64,000 bases of DNA, taken from positions 662,299 to 726,298 of the forward strand of contig JANPYM010000011.1 in assembly GCA_025890175.1 (NCBI GenBank). The letters are read 5' to 3'. The DNA is from Ciborinia camelliae. Taxonomy: Eukaryota; Ascomycota; Leotiomycetes; Helotiales; Sclerotiniaceae. Numbering within the stretch: position 1 is the first letter of the stretch; the number at the start of each line of letters is the position of its first letter. A program made the translations under genes and the position numbers. Shown in pieces: positions 1 to 10,500 of this stretch. A model generated the notes under the pieces. It was not told the DNA's origin and did not search any database. It saw only the letters and a list, made by a program, of their open reading frames with translations.

Positions 1-320
1 GTTACAGAGCCGGAGGAGTCGCTTGCGATCACACCGAAGGTAATTTCTGTCACCGTCCCAGTACCAACATCATTGCTAGATGGTGTGCCTGATAATGTTC
101 GAGAAGTGCTGTCTATGGAGAGCCACGGAGGGGGGTTCAACAAGCCGTAACTGAGAGATGATGTTGAAGTAAATGTCGATTGAGGAAATGTATACGAGTA
201 TGGTATTGACACGCGCGCAATAGGTGGGAATTGGGCATTGATCGGATATGCGATTGTTGGTATAGCATCAGCGACTGCTCCAAAGATGGCAATAGCAGAC
301 AGAGTAGTCCTCAGTGCCAT
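1..320 (-). CDS. AXL2: AXL2-like polarity protein, N-terminal part (cut by window edge)
   Basis: The reverse strand reads ATG at 320-318 and stays open for 106 codons to the window edge. The N-terminus is a hydrophobic signal peptide (MALRTTLSAIAIFGAVADA), followed by a dystroglycan/cadherin-like fold with the typical phrases PPWLSIDS, RTLSGTPSSNDVGT and FGVIASDSSGSV. In yeast Axl2/Bud10 such repeats form the extracellular part of a type I plasma-membrane protein marking bud sites; filamentous homologues act in polarity and septation. Only the first repeat is visible, so the transmembrane segment and cytoplasmic tail lie outside. The start is chosen because the signal peptide begins exactly there. 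Another fungal cadherin-like surface protein remains possible. Confidence 0.75.
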   Translation of the reverse strand, partial: MALRTTLSAIAIFGAVADAIPTIAYPINAQFPPIARVSIPYSYTFPQSTFTSTSSLSYGLLNPPPWLSIDSTSRTLSGTPSSNDVGTGTVTEITFGVIASDSSGSV

Positions 321-1164
321 GTCCAGAGAGTCTTGCAGATGTGATTCTCAATAAGTCCGGATGAAGATACTACTTGCATACAGAATGAGAGATGATACAT
401 GTCAACAAAATCTTTGGATGAAAACAGCAATTGACAGATGAAATTCGACATAGGAAAAGCTAGATATCAGGGACTTGCCATCGCCAGGTATTCTAAAGGC
501 GCAGTAGAGGGAGGTCAACCTATCGGCATCACCTTACCTAAAGTTCGAGAACCATCGTGATGTAAGGGGTAAGAGAGTATCATACCCCCGCCTTACCAGA
601 TAATCGAGATATTAACGGAGGTTGACATGCTGATTTGAGGCTATATATAGTCAAATTCCATTGACCAGCCCCGCTGAACCGAGCAACATCTCGTGGCGAT
701 TTTGTAGCAAGCAAGAAGATTGTCAAGAAATCGATTCAAACAGCATTCTTGAATATTCACCTATGGTAATTATCTCTCCAGATGATTGCCTGCAATAGTT
801 TCGTGATGTTCTGACAGCAACAGAGGGAGGTTCAAGGGCAGAAACTGCAGTGAGTACCTATGATTGTGAATCCTCGAGCACCCCAATAGGTACAGTCTTC
901 ATCAGGTCCTGCATCATTATTGATGGTCTTAGCATTCCTTGCCGAGTATATTCAATTGTCCAGGCCAGGGAGATGTCCTTTTGGTGTATGAGAAGAAACC
1001 TTGTCACAGGGAGAGCAAATGAAGGGATGAGCTCGTTTTGAGGCGGTGAACAATCCCAAGCGAGATAGCTTAGATAAACCGGCAGAATTCCCAATCGGCT
1101 GGTGGGGCAAGATCAAACCAGCGACAACAATGTCAATATTCTCTAAATTTTTGAAATACCCAAA
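321..1164. other. Intergenic, no gene seen
   Basis: Divergent spacer between the AXL2-like gene and EFM6. Only short unsupported reading frames occur. It should hold both promoters; no specific site was identified. Confidence 0.5.
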
Positions 1165-1964
1165 ATGGCTTCAAGATCTCCCTCCCCAGAGTTCTCCCCC
1201 CTAGCCATAGGGATTGATCTCGCGCCCCTTCCCACCTACAAAGCCGCAACAACCAGCACTGTAAATTTCTCCGGTCTCCTTGAACCCCCACTAAAGCTGC
1301 ACGAAGATCTCTCCAAAGGATGTGGTGGTCAACTTTGGCCTGCGGGTATGGTGCTTGCGCAACATATGTTGCGGTATCATAGGGATTCATTGAAGGATGC
1401 TAGAATGTAGGTTTTTTCCTCAAATTTTTTGCCTGGAGAACTAATGAAAATGTAGACTCGAACTTGGGGCTGGGGGTGGTTTGGTGGGACTGGCCGTGGC
1501 TCTTGCATGTGATCTTCAACGTCCATTGATACTTTCGGATATGGAGGTTATGTTTGAGCTTATGAAGAGAAACACCTCTCTCAATGAGATAGAGTCAAAA
1601 GTTGAGCCACTTATCTTAAACTGGTAAGTTTGCAAATGTGACACTCATGTTCGTTTTCTGACGAGATGATAGGGGTGAACCTCTGCCGGAGCAAGTAGTG
1701 AAGGAGAAACCAGATGTTATTCTAGCAGCTGATTGTGTCTATTTTGAGCCGGCATTTCCATTGCTTCTTCAGACCCTGGAAGAGCTTTTAGAGTTATCAA
1801 ATGATGCTGTCATTTATTTCTGCTTTAAGAAAAGGAGGAGAGCGGATATGCAATTTATGAAGAACGCGAAGAAGAAGTTCTTGGTTGAAGAAATTGAGGA
1901 TCAGGACAGAGAGACCTTTACTAGGGAAGGACTGTTCTTGTACACATTCAAACGAAAATCATGA
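1165..1964 (+). CDS. EFM6: Protein-lysine N-methyltransferase EFM6 (METTL21-type)
   Basis: Three exons (1165-1406, 1456-1623, 1673-1964) give 233 aa, close to yeast Efm6 (246 aa). Intron 1 starts inside the apparent ATG after DAR and restores ILELGAGGG, the SAM-binding motif I, at about residues 81-89; intron 2 splits the W codon of LNW/GEP. The second family signature, AADCVYFEPAFPLLLQTL, sits near residues 155-172. Proteins of this group trimethylate or dimethylate lysines of translation elongation factors; Efm6 modifies a lysine of eEF1A in the cytosol. The gene is convergent with the following phosphatase (98 bp between stops). A different METTL21-family substrate cannot be excluded from sequence. 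Confidence 0.85.
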
Positions 1965-2062
1965 TACCCAAACTTTGCAACATCAGACGTGTATTCAAGT
2001 AGTTGAAGCGTTTGCTCTAATGTCTATATCCAATCTTGTGTTTTAGCCAAGAACTTCTAAAT

Positions 2063-3007
2063 TTACTCTTCGCTGGCGCCCATATTCACACCCAACAAGA
2101 AAGCTGGCTCATCCACTTTATGGTGTTCATAACTCAACACCCCAACAGCTCCAGGCTCAAGCATCATGGGCAATGCTCTTCCAAGCTCGAACCCAATCCA
2201 CCGTTTCGCAAAAGCCCTTAAAATATGACCATGTGCAATTAGGACAACATCTACATACTTCTCTCCATTCATATAGGGTCCCTGAATCTCACGAATCTTC
2301 GTAATGACAGAATCCAACCGATCCGATACTTCAGCCGCAGATTCTCCATCTTCACAGCCATCTAGCCAGATATTCCACGGTCTCTCACTATCCAAACCCT
2401 TCTCCTTTCTAGCTGCTCGAATCTGAGAAGTGAAAAGTCCCTCATAGGCGCCGTACTCCCATTCCCGTATATCCTCTGTAATCTCGGTCTTATCCTCAAG
2501 TTCTTTCTGCGTACTTTCGTCGAAGAGAATCTCGTATGTGCGACGTGCCCTCGTTCGTGGACTTATGAAAAGGTGCGCGAGCTTTGAGGGATCGATGATT
2601 TTGCCTGGACCAACAACAACACCAGCGGAAGAAGAGACTTGTTTTTCTCCATGGGGAGTTAGGGGAATATCAGTTCGGCCTGTATAGCGACCTGACATCG
2701 ACCATTCCGTCTCGCCTAATACATGACGAGGTTAGAAATTCGATTGTTCAAATCCTCGACAGACATTTGCAAATCTTGTGCCATCTGTATTGCGAAGTGA
2801 ACTATAGTAGTGAAAGAGCCACAAGTGACTTACCACTGACATAGAGTCAGTATCCATCTGGTCTACATTGGAGTGAGAATCGAGGTATAATCCATTCCTT
2901 GGCAGATTGCCGGAAAGACGTTTTGATCAAGGCCTCTCTAGATCGCGAGCAAACACTTACTGTCGAATGAGGAAGACTCTTGGGGTACCGGCGTCCTTGT
3001 CTGGCAT
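2063..3007 (-). CDS. SHB17: Sedoheptulose-1,7-bisphosphatase (histidine phosphatase), with 2-nt exon
   Basis: Exons 3007-2961, 2835-2834 and 2715-2063 give 233 aa. Family identity rests on the catalytic RHGETEWS motif (His at about residue 16), WEYGAYEG with the acid residue near 101-103, the phrase ERPWNIWLDGCEDGE, and AHGH near 177-180, all as in yeast Shb17. That enzyme dephosphorylates sedoheptulose-1,7-bisphosphate and feeds the non-oxidative pentose phosphate pathway. The RHGE motif is only restored if a TG dinucleotide at 2834-2835 is kept as an exon: upstream GTAAGTG...TACTGAC...TCAG, downstream GTAAGTC...CTAAC...TTAG. Direct joining of the two large exons shifts the frame. The closely related broad-specificity phosphatase YOR283W is the main alternative name. 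Confidence 0.85.
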
Positions 3008-3650
3008 GATGAATATACTGATGCTTCAATGGATAGCTTTTAATAATCAATTGAATTGAAGTAACAGGAACTTGGAATGGATAACCCCCACCAAGAAAAC
3101 TTGGCGTGCTTGATAAGAACCCCTCGTCCTTATCGGACCAGCGCCAAAAAAAAGTTCACCGGAATTGAAAATCGCCGAGGATTGTCAATATAATCATTTA
3201 TGAAGCTCACCGGGAGCCCCCCCAGAAGTCTGGAGAATGAATGTCTTTGCCGCGAAAAAGTAATACAACATACTTCTATTCTCAACCACGAAAGCAAATC
3301 ATGGGATTAATAATCAATTGGGCTCTATTGGCATGGATTTTCAGTTCGTCCAATCTATCATAATGCACAATACAAACATGCAAAAGTTATATTCTCCTTT
3401 TTGTTGGTGGGTGATACCATCTATATCAAACAAAGCTCGATTAACCGTAGTACATGTATATCTAAATACTCGGCACTAAATACAAAAATGGTACAAATAA
3501 TTACAAGCCTCATCCTCATCTAGATATGTAAAGTACCAATCTACTCTTACTCTCTGATTATGATTGTCGATCCTTATCCCTTTTGTTTTAGCTATAGCCT
3601 GGACTTAATCATGTCAGCCTGGCCTAATCATGAATGCGGTGGCTGTAAGC
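3008..3650. other. Intergenic, AT-rich, no gene seen
   Basis: Upstream of the phosphatase and downstream of the PPR gene. Stops occur in all frames and nothing recognisable was found. Confidence 0.5.
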
Positions 3651-6600
3651 TTATGCCTTGGCGGACATTTTCTTTTGTATGATCCTCCGGACGATTAGCC
3701 TGTTGGCTGGTAGTAGCCTCGATTCTCCCTCTTCATACTCTGATTGCACTCGTTGTTCAAAATGGCCATCTGACAGTGACAGTGCTCCAGTATCTTGGCT
3801 ATCCGAAAACTGCCCCGAATGCTGTTCGATTGCACTATCTGGGTTGTCCGAAGATTGAGTCGAATCCGTTTCAGACTCGTTTATATCTTCGAGAAGTGGT
3901 TCGGCTTCCTGCTCGAGGATATTTTCTTCGGCAACCCTAAGCATAGCATCAAATATATCTTGGCTATCCGAAAACTGCCCCGAATGCTGTTCGATTGCAC
4001 TATCTGGGTTGTCCGAAGATTGAGTCGAATCCGTTTCAGACTTGTTTATATCTTGTAGAAGTGGTTCGGCTTCCTGCTCGAGGATATTTTCTTCGTCAAC
4101 CCTAAGCATAGCATCAAATATCCAATTGGGATAGACAGGTGAGTTAACAGCATGTAGACGGCGCTTAAGAATGCGATATATATCTCCTGTTCCAGAAGTG
4201 GTAGCCTCCAAAACTTCTTCATCAATGATTTCGTCCTCGGTCGGGTCCGCCATCTCGGATTCAGACTCCATAGCATTAGCTACATCTGCCAGGGAGGTTT
4301 CATTGCTATAAGAAGCAGATTGCAAGGCTTCACTTAGGCGAGCTCTAGCTTGAAATCTGAGCCACCACCTACTTGACATAATATGATCAACGATGAATCC
4401 AGAACTCTTTGTTCGAATGAGGGCATCAGCGGTCATGATTGGGTCTTGGAGTCTCATATAGCCCATAGTCAAGGCATTCCAAGTAGCTTGATTTGGTTCC
4501 AAGCCCTCCTTCTCAATCATTATCTGTAAGACTTTTTCAGCTGCACGAGGTTGACGACGTTGCATGAAAACATTCAGTAATGTAGTCCATGTATGAAGAT
4601 TTGGAGGAGGTGGTCGGAAACTATCGTCAGTGGAATTAGAGGAGATATCATCTGACTCAAAGCCGACATCGGTCTCATCTGAGGTACCTGGCACCTCAAC
4701 AATTATATTATGAGACTGATCAGTCTCAGTAGCCGCCACCGAGAGCTTCTTTTTGGAACGAGGACTTTGCATGTCAGCAATGATTTTAAGACAATCATGC
4801 ATTGGTGCATTGAGTTGGCCCAATCCCACAAGTAAATGGTTGTAAATCTGGGCGTGCTCCAATAGACGGGCGACTATTGGATTTTGTGTCGATATTAAGG
4901 CTTTGAAGTGATCGTAGAATCTAAGTAAAGCCTTATAGTTACGAACGCTTCCAATGTATGATTTCAGCATCACTATCAAAGTCACATGGTTCGGTTCTAT
5001 CAAGACACGCCCAAGATCAGACTCGTGGTTTGGTAACATCGTTTCGGGGTTTGCCACAAAAGACAGGTCAGGAATATCATGGTCTTGCTCCGCATAAATT
5101 GGTGGTTGGTAAGTGGGTGCGACCGAAATTTCGTCTATTTCGCTGGCAGACTCTGTTAACACAGGGTGAAGAAATTTTTCCGCGAATCCAGGAATGAGTT
5201 GAGCCAATGGTTCAACGTTGAAGTTCTTCATGTATATTGGAAGCATCTGTGAGAAGGATGTTTGAAGAGACTTTCGCTCGCTGGGGGGGCGTCTGAAAAA
5301 CTCTCGTCTGTTTAAGACGAATACTGCATCTAAGATGTCCGTGGAAGTATAACTATCTCGAATACCGTCCTCATTCATCCAATGGACCAATTTCTCCATC
5401 GCGGTATCATCTTGGCGAATCTTTGCATCATTCAGCATAATTGAATAAGTGTACACATCCGCCAGGACTCCATTGTCAATCATCATATCGTAGATTTGCC
5501 ATGCCGTAACATGATCTCCAACTTGAAGTGAATTTTGAATCAGGATATTGTAGGTGCAAATGTCTGGCCTTAGGCCATGTTGTAGCATGAAATCAAAAAG
5601 CTCGGTATCAGTGACTTGAGCATTAGGATCACGATATCTTCTGGTAAGGAGTACATTGCAGATTTGTGGCCATCGCTCAAGATTTAAATTAATGCCTTGT
5701 TTAGTAGCCTGTTGAAGGACTTGGAAAGCCAAATCTGTCTCTTGAGATCGTGCAAATCGATAGGTAAATCGTAGTAAAGTCTTGCCGTTGAGATGCTGTC
5801 TTGTTCCTGCTAGTATGAGGTAAAACGTTCTGAATTGTTTTCCATTCATCATTAATTGTAACAAGTAAACCGAGCGCGAACTGAGCCGGAGGCCGCAAAG
5901 TTGAAGATATCGAATGCTCTCAAAGATTTGTCGAAGATTGCGGGCAGTGAAAGATTCTAGAGTGGGTTTGCGCTCTTCTGATCCAAAATAATGAGAAACT
6001 ACAAAATCAAGGCAATCATTTGCGGCCCATTGAGGAGGAAGAGATGGCTCCTGGTAGGTCGCCAACAGCAACTTGAGAGTGGAGGAAGGATATTGGTCCA
6101 TCGATGTAAGCATAAGTTCCTCCCAAACATAAGAACGAGTCTCTGCGGGAACTCGACGCCAGATGGTGGCTAAGGCAGCGACATTGTCTTGCTTGATGAA
6201 TAGCAACCTCAACGCCGCAGGAAAATTCGAAACAGCCACTTTATTGTATGCCAATTTAGGGTAACCTTTCAAGGCATCTTCATGTCGCTGATTAATCAAG
6301 GCAAAATAAGAAGACCATTTCCGTAGCTTCATGAAATTGGCTTTTGCATTTGGTTTTATTTTTAGATACTTGGTAGGAAGCTCTGGGAGGCCTTGCTGCT
6401 TTGCCCAAAGCTCATGCTGGTCACGCAATGCCTGAAATGGTCCTTGCACAGTTGCAAAGTCTTGGAAGTGAGAGCGCTTGAAATAAAAGTCCCCCTTCTT
6501 GTAGGGAGAAAAGCTCCCCTTCTTGTAGGGAGAAAAGCTCGTGGGCCTTCGATACTTTTCACAGGGGAACAGAAGCCCCTTGGGTCGTCGAAATGTGGTT

Positions 6601-7205
6601 GGCGGCTTAACAGCTAGATCCAGAGGGACTCGGCGGGCAATGTTTCTTGATAACACATGGCGTTTCCCCGGTATAACATCTATTCGCACACGGCGTGCCC
6701 CCGGTGAAAACTTTATATCCACAGAGCCCTTCATTCCTGAGTCTTGACGAGTTGATTTCGCGATATCTGGATCATTGCGCCCGAATTCATGTGGCTCCTT
6801 GGAGTGATCCTTGGGGGCCGAGCCATGTATCACATCGTTTTTAGCTGTATCCTCGAAACCAGATTTTGAAGAGAAGTGTCTAATAGACCCACGGGTGGGA
6901 AACTCGGCATGACTAGAGGAAGTGGGGGTTGTTCGCGATTTGCTGAATCTTGTATATTTCGTTCCAGGTTGTACCAAGGCATTTGGCGATGAATATCCAA
7001 GACACTTTGAATATATATCTGCCTTCCTAGCGACTTCCGATCGTGAATACCCATCATCATCTTGGTTTTGGGTTGACTGCGTGTTCAGGTGAGTTCTGAA
7101 ACTTTTGGAGGGCCATGGTTGGAAGACTCTAGGTGCGAGGAACGGAAGGATTGGCAATTCCGATGGCGACCATCGTCTTTGTAGAGAATTGGAAAATGGA
7201 GGCAT
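3651..7205 (-). CDS. Large pentatricopeptide repeat (PPR) protein, probably mitochondrial
   Basis: Single exon, 1184 aa. The first 100 residues are rich in R, S, F and P with few acids, consistent with a mitochondrial presequence. PPR-type helices are readable near residues 540-640 (DICTYNILIQ, TAWQIYDMMIDNG, DVYTYSIMLNDAK) and near 865-920 (NLHTWTTLLNVFMQRRQ, EPNQATWNALTMGYMR). PPR proteins bind organellar RNA one base per repeat and steer processing, stability or translation; the likely role here is a mitochondrial mRNA factor, but its target cannot be read. The acidic C-terminus holds a perfect-register 55-residue tandem duplication (DNA 4121-3957 and 3956-3792). A short nine-residue duplication (FSPYKKG) occurs near residue 230. 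It shares a 274-bp divergent promoter with the splicing factor at 7480. Confidence 0.85.
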   Translation of the reverse strand: MPPFSNSLQRRWSPSELPILPFLAPRVFQPWPSKSFRTHLNTQSTQNQDDDGYSRSEVARKADIYSKCLGYSSPNALVQPGTKYTRFSKSRTTPTSSSHAEFPTRGSIRHFSSKSGFEDTAKNDVIHGSAPKDHSKEPHEFGRNDPDIAKSTRQDSGMKGSVDIKFSPGARRVRIDVIPGKRHVLSRNIARRVPLDLAVKPPTTFRRPKGLLFPCEKYRRPTSFSPYKKGSFSPYKKGDFYFKRSHFQDFATVQGPFQALRDQHELWAKQQGLPELPTKYLKIKPNAKANFMKLRKWSSYFALINQRHEDALKGYPKLAYNKVAVSNFPAALRLLFIKQDNVAALATIWRRVPAETRSYVWEELMLTSMDQYPSSTLKLLLATYQEPSLPPQWAANDCLDFVVSHYFGSEERKPTLESFTARNLRQIFESIRYLQLCGLRLSSRSVYLLQLMMNGKQFRTFYLILAGTRQHLNGKTLLRFTYRFARSQETDLAFQVLQQATKQGINLNLERWPQICNVLLTRRYRDPNAQVTDTELFDFMLQHGLRPDICTYNILIQNSLQVGDHVTAWQIYDMMIDNGVLADVYTYSIMLNDAKIRQDDTAMEKLVHWMNEDGIRDSYTSTDILDAVFVLNRREFFRRPPSERKSLQTSFSQMLPIYMKNFNVEPLAQLIPGFAEKFLHPVLTESASEIDEISVAPTYQPPIYAEQDHDIPDLSFVANPETMLPNHESDLGRVLIEPNHVTLIVMLKSYIGSVRNYKALLRFYDHFKALISTQNPIVARLLEHAQIYNHLLVGLGQLNAPMHDCLKIIADMQSPRSKKKLSVAATETDQSHNIIVEVPGTSDETDVGFESDDISSNSTDDSFRPPPPNLHTWTTLLNVFMQRRQPRAAEKVLQIMIEKEGLEPNQATWNALTMGYMRLQDPIMTADALIRTKSSGFIVDHIMSSRWWLRFQARARLSEALQSASYSNETSLADVANAMESESEMADPTEDEIIDEEVLEATTSGTGDIYRILKRRLHAVNSPVYPNWIFDAMLRVDEENILEQEAEPLLQDINKSETDSTQSSDNPDSAIEQHSGQFSDSQDIFDAMLRVAEENILEQEAEPLLEDINESETDSTQSSDNPDSAIEQHSGQFSDSQDTGALSLSDGHFEQRVQSEYEEGESRLLPANRLIVRRIIQKKMSAKA
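3792..4121 (-). repeat. 165-bp in-frame tandem duplication inside the PPR gene
   Basis: Two adjacent 165-bp units (4121-3957, 3956-3792) encode 55 residues each, starting IFDAMLRV and ending QFSDSQD. They differ by only a few substitutions, so the duplication is recent. Confidence 0.95.
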
Positions 7206-7479
7206 TGGCTGCCGGCATGCATTTCTAAACCATTGACTGGCACATTATATTCCCAGTTGAGGAGCTTCACTTCAAAAATTGGAGACCGGGAAAAAATTAA
7301 GGTTTATCTTAGCGGCTGGGGTGAGCCCAAGGCTGAAGTTGCAGAGGGCCAATCAAATCCCGCATCAGAACTTCAAGATCTCTCCCGGCTGTGAATTTCT
7401 TAATCTTGAAATAGCTGCAACATACAAAAACTCCAATTCAGCTACCCGCGAGTTTTATCGCATCACATAAATCTAGGCA

Positions 7480-8106
7480 ATGTCATCTACACATGCCACT
7501 CTAGGCGCCGCAGCAGATGAGCGCAAAGCACGACTCGCAAAGCTCAAATCCCTGAAAAGAAAGCAACCTGCCGACGAAATCGTAGCACCAGAGTCCACAC
7601 GCTCACCCTCACCTCCCGCCTCCCCTAACGTCGCGAAACTTCATCTCTCGGGACGAAACTACGATGCAGAAGCCAAAGGACCCAAGCTTGGTTTTGAGGC
7701 CCCTCCAACATTAGCGCTTGAGAAACCTACACTTGAGCAGCAGGCTGCGGAAGTCGAGGAGGAAATTAGAAAAAAGGCCGAGGAGGAGGAACAGGATGAT
7801 AAGGGGGTGGATTTGTTCAAATTACAGCCTAAAAAACCTAATTGGGATTTGAAGAGGGATTTGGAAAAGAAGTTGGAGGTTCTGAATGTACGGACGGAGA
7901 ATTCGATCGCAAGGCTAGTGAGGGAACGAATTGAGACCGCACAAAAGGCGGCTAGGATGAAGACTGGGAAGGGCACAATAAACGCAAGTGAAGGTGGAGA
8001 GGAGATGGGGATGGAGGGAGTGGCTTTAGTGGAAGGAGTCAAGCTGAGGGAAAAGGAAGAGGAAGAAGAAGAGCGACGGGAAAAAGAAGATGAAGATTTA
8101 CAATAA
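7480..8106 (+). CDS. cwf18: Pre-mRNA splicing factor CWC18/CCDC12 family
   Basis: Intronless, 208 aa. The N-terminus has the family signature (ADERKARLAKLKSLKRKQ), followed by a middle segment LQPKKPNWDLKRDLEKKLEVLNVRTENSIARLVRERI at about residues 115-150, which is the conserved cwf18 core. Human CCDC12 and S. pombe Cwf18 are components of the activated spliceosome associated with the Prp19/Cdc5 complex, so a nuclear splicing role is expected. The C-terminus is a low-complexity run of E, R and K. The start is the first ATG after a 274-bp divergent spacer shared with the PPR gene. No transmembrane or targeting segment is visible. Confidence 0.88.
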   Translation: MSSTHATLGAAADERKARLAKLKSLKRKQPADEIVAPESTRSPSPPASPNVAKLHLSGRNYDAEAKGPKLGFEAPPTLALEKPTLEQQAAEVEEEIRKKAEEEEQDDKGVDLFKLQPKKPNWDLKRDLEKKLEVLNVRTENSIARLVRERIETAQKAARMKTGKGTINASEGGEEMGMEGVALVEGVKLREKEEEEEERREKEDEDLQ

Positions 8107-8266
8107 GATCCACCTCGAGATGTTATGATCCAATTGTACAAAGGGCGTTTATTAATGGCAGACATGGCGTATGGCGTCCCGGACTTAATATAGATACAAA
8201 AATTGGCAGATAGCCAAGGGGTATTTCTCATCCATCGCAACCAGTTTCAGCCCCACTCCTCGTTGT

Positions 8267-9405
8267 TCAACGACCCGTATTCATTGCTTGCGTAAGTGCT
8301 AATCTCTTACTAAAAGGGCTCATGCTCCTCTCCCTCGGTGGAGGCGGAGCATGAGTTTCAGAGGACGCGGAAGACTCCCTGCGCTCTTGTCTGACGTCAG
8401 GCTCATCGAATCGTCTCCTATCATTCGAAAGTCTTCTTCTGCCTCTATATGGGCTTCGACTTTCAGTTCTTCTTCCACGCGCCTCAGGGCTTCGATCGTT
8501 AAACTTCTTTCTGGTACTTCGACTGTTTGCTCTTTCCCTTGAATCTCTCATATCCGGTCTATCTCTTGAACTATATGAGTCTACAGAAGACATTGAGTCG
8601 CGTCTTCGCTTCTTTCCCGAGTCCCATGTATCTTGCCTAGGTGGTGGTGATGGCGACAAGCTTGGGGTTCTACGCTTGTAGCGACTGGATGTTGGCCGTA
8701 GTGGTGAATGTGATCGTCTTGTTGGCCTAGAAATGTATGTATCGGATTCGCGCCGAGATTCACTTGGTGAAGGCGAACGCGACCTGTTTGTAGATATTGT
8801 CGAGACCGATGATGTCGAAGAAGCTGAGCGCCTTCGCTTCGCAGCCCCCATTTCTGTGTCTTCATTTTGTCTCTCACGTTTGCGGCCTCTTTCATTCTCC
8901 GATTTCGCAAGTTGCTCATCAGCAATACCTCTCCTAACATGAGCAGTCAGTATATGTCCCTCCCCCAAACTGTATACTAGAGCTTTGACGAATCCCCAAT
9001 GTCCCAATGCAACAATGCGATAGCCCAATTGACTCAGCGAAGACTAATGGTTTAATATGCTTGGGAGCCACTGGGGGCAAAGAAAAAGGGCGACGAAAAG
9101 ATTGTAGCTGATGAATACGTACTTCTTCAAAAGATCTTGCGGCACATCACTTGTCAATTTTGGAACAAGCTTGGGGTTGGAAAGTTGTTGTGTTCGAGAG
9201 GGCCGGGATACGTAAGGGCGTTCCTGCGCATTTGCTTTACATTCATAGCTATAGTGCCGTAAAGACCAGTTAGGCTAGGAGAGTCCATATGAGCATAGGA
9301 GGTGAACATATCTTTCTTCAGACACTTCTGGCACGTCGTCGAAGCAGATGCCTTCGAAGGTCCCCCAATCGTAGCAGGTCTATTGATGCCATGATAGCGA
9401 TTCAT
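8267..9405 (-). CDS. Zinc-knuckle (ZCCHC10-like) SR-rich protein
   Basis: Predicted exons 9405-9308, 9248-9123 and 8933-8267 give 296 aa in frame. The N-terminus has CQKCLKKD and, after intron 1, YECKANAQERPYVSRPSRTQQL, the zf-CCHC_6/ZCCHC10 signature. The rest is basic and rich in RS, SP and SR dipeptides, as in nuclear RNA-processing proteins. Intron 2 is canonical (GTACGT...CTGAC...TTAG) and joins LLKK to RGIADEQL. Intron 1 is odd: the only GT...AG choice that keeps frame deletes the expected HYS of the knuckle (C-x2-C-x4-H-x4-C), although CACTATAGC encoding HYS is present just inside the intron end. Product identity is good; exon 1/2 junction is uncertain. Confidence 0.7.
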
Positions 9406-10500
9406 GATGCCAATGGTCTTCTGCTTGGTATTATTGTTATTGTTGCGTGTCAGTAATCAAGTAGATATGCAAATATTTTGAATCCGTAGAAATGAATTTG
9501 TAAAATGAATTTATATGTTCCTGACCCTGAGTGACTGGACTGGGGCCTTGAGAAGCTTCATGCACTTCCACCAGCAGAAATTAGACGATATAGAAGTTAA
9601 TCTTATCCATTGAATGTTTGTGCCCGGGCACCATTGATATCAATGGGTAGGTAGGTAGGTGGGTAGTTCAGGAAAAGAAATTCAACAAACAAAGTCGTAT
9701 TTGTCTACCTGAGTGCGTTTTCCATGGAGGTTTTATATTCTTTATTATTTTTATTATGATATTATGATATTATAATATGATTTTGAGTTTGCATCAATGT
9801 CAAGTAATTCATCTCTGGCTTCGATTGCTTGCTTACCTAAGCACGGTGTATTGAGTTGAGTCAGCCCCACCGAGCTTCTTAGTTCATGATTCCCGCTAAA
9901 GAATTCTCGGGGAGCCTTAGCCTTCTTGCTTGTGCGAACGAACATCCACCACCCGGCCAGCACAATCAATCAATCTCTTGATTTGATTTCCCTCTGATGA
10001 TGCACCTTGGAGATTTTTGAGATCTCCTGCGTGTCAACATCACTTTACCTTTACCTCTACTTCGGTATCCGACACATCACGAATACCAGAAAATTCTTAC
10101 AGTATATTGATACTGTTCTGAGTTATTTGGGGGGGAATTAGTTTGTCGGTAATAGGAGTATCGGCGTATTAATATCTTTGAAGGAAGTGGGTTGTACCAA
10201 AAACCACACAACACGATTTCCAGCAGACAATTCGGTACTGCGAAACGAATATTCCAAACGGACGAAAATCTCCAATCCAAATTACTACTCTTTTACCAAA
10301 CCTTGTCTGCAATGACAATGACCAGATGTGACGTCTCTTCATTGAACGCTTTTGTTAACCTTCTCCCTTAATCTACATTACTTCCAAAAGTATTTACTCT
10401 TCGACGGCCCCTCCATCACTCTGCAATCTCGACATTGTCCAATCTGGACATCGACACTCATTTCTGCGATTTGATTGACTATCAAAGTATACTCTTTATC
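9406..10500. other. Divergent intergenic spacer
   Basis: Between the zinc-knuckle and R3H genes. It contains a short GTAG(G) run near 9643-9664 and AT-rich stretches. It probably holds both promoters and the 5' leader of the R3H gene; no coding sequence was seen. Confidence 0.5.

Noticed and set aside
7659..8240. 193-codon reverse frame
   Set aside because: Antisense shadow of the CWC18 gene; its S/F-rich composition mirrors E/K-rich coding sequence.
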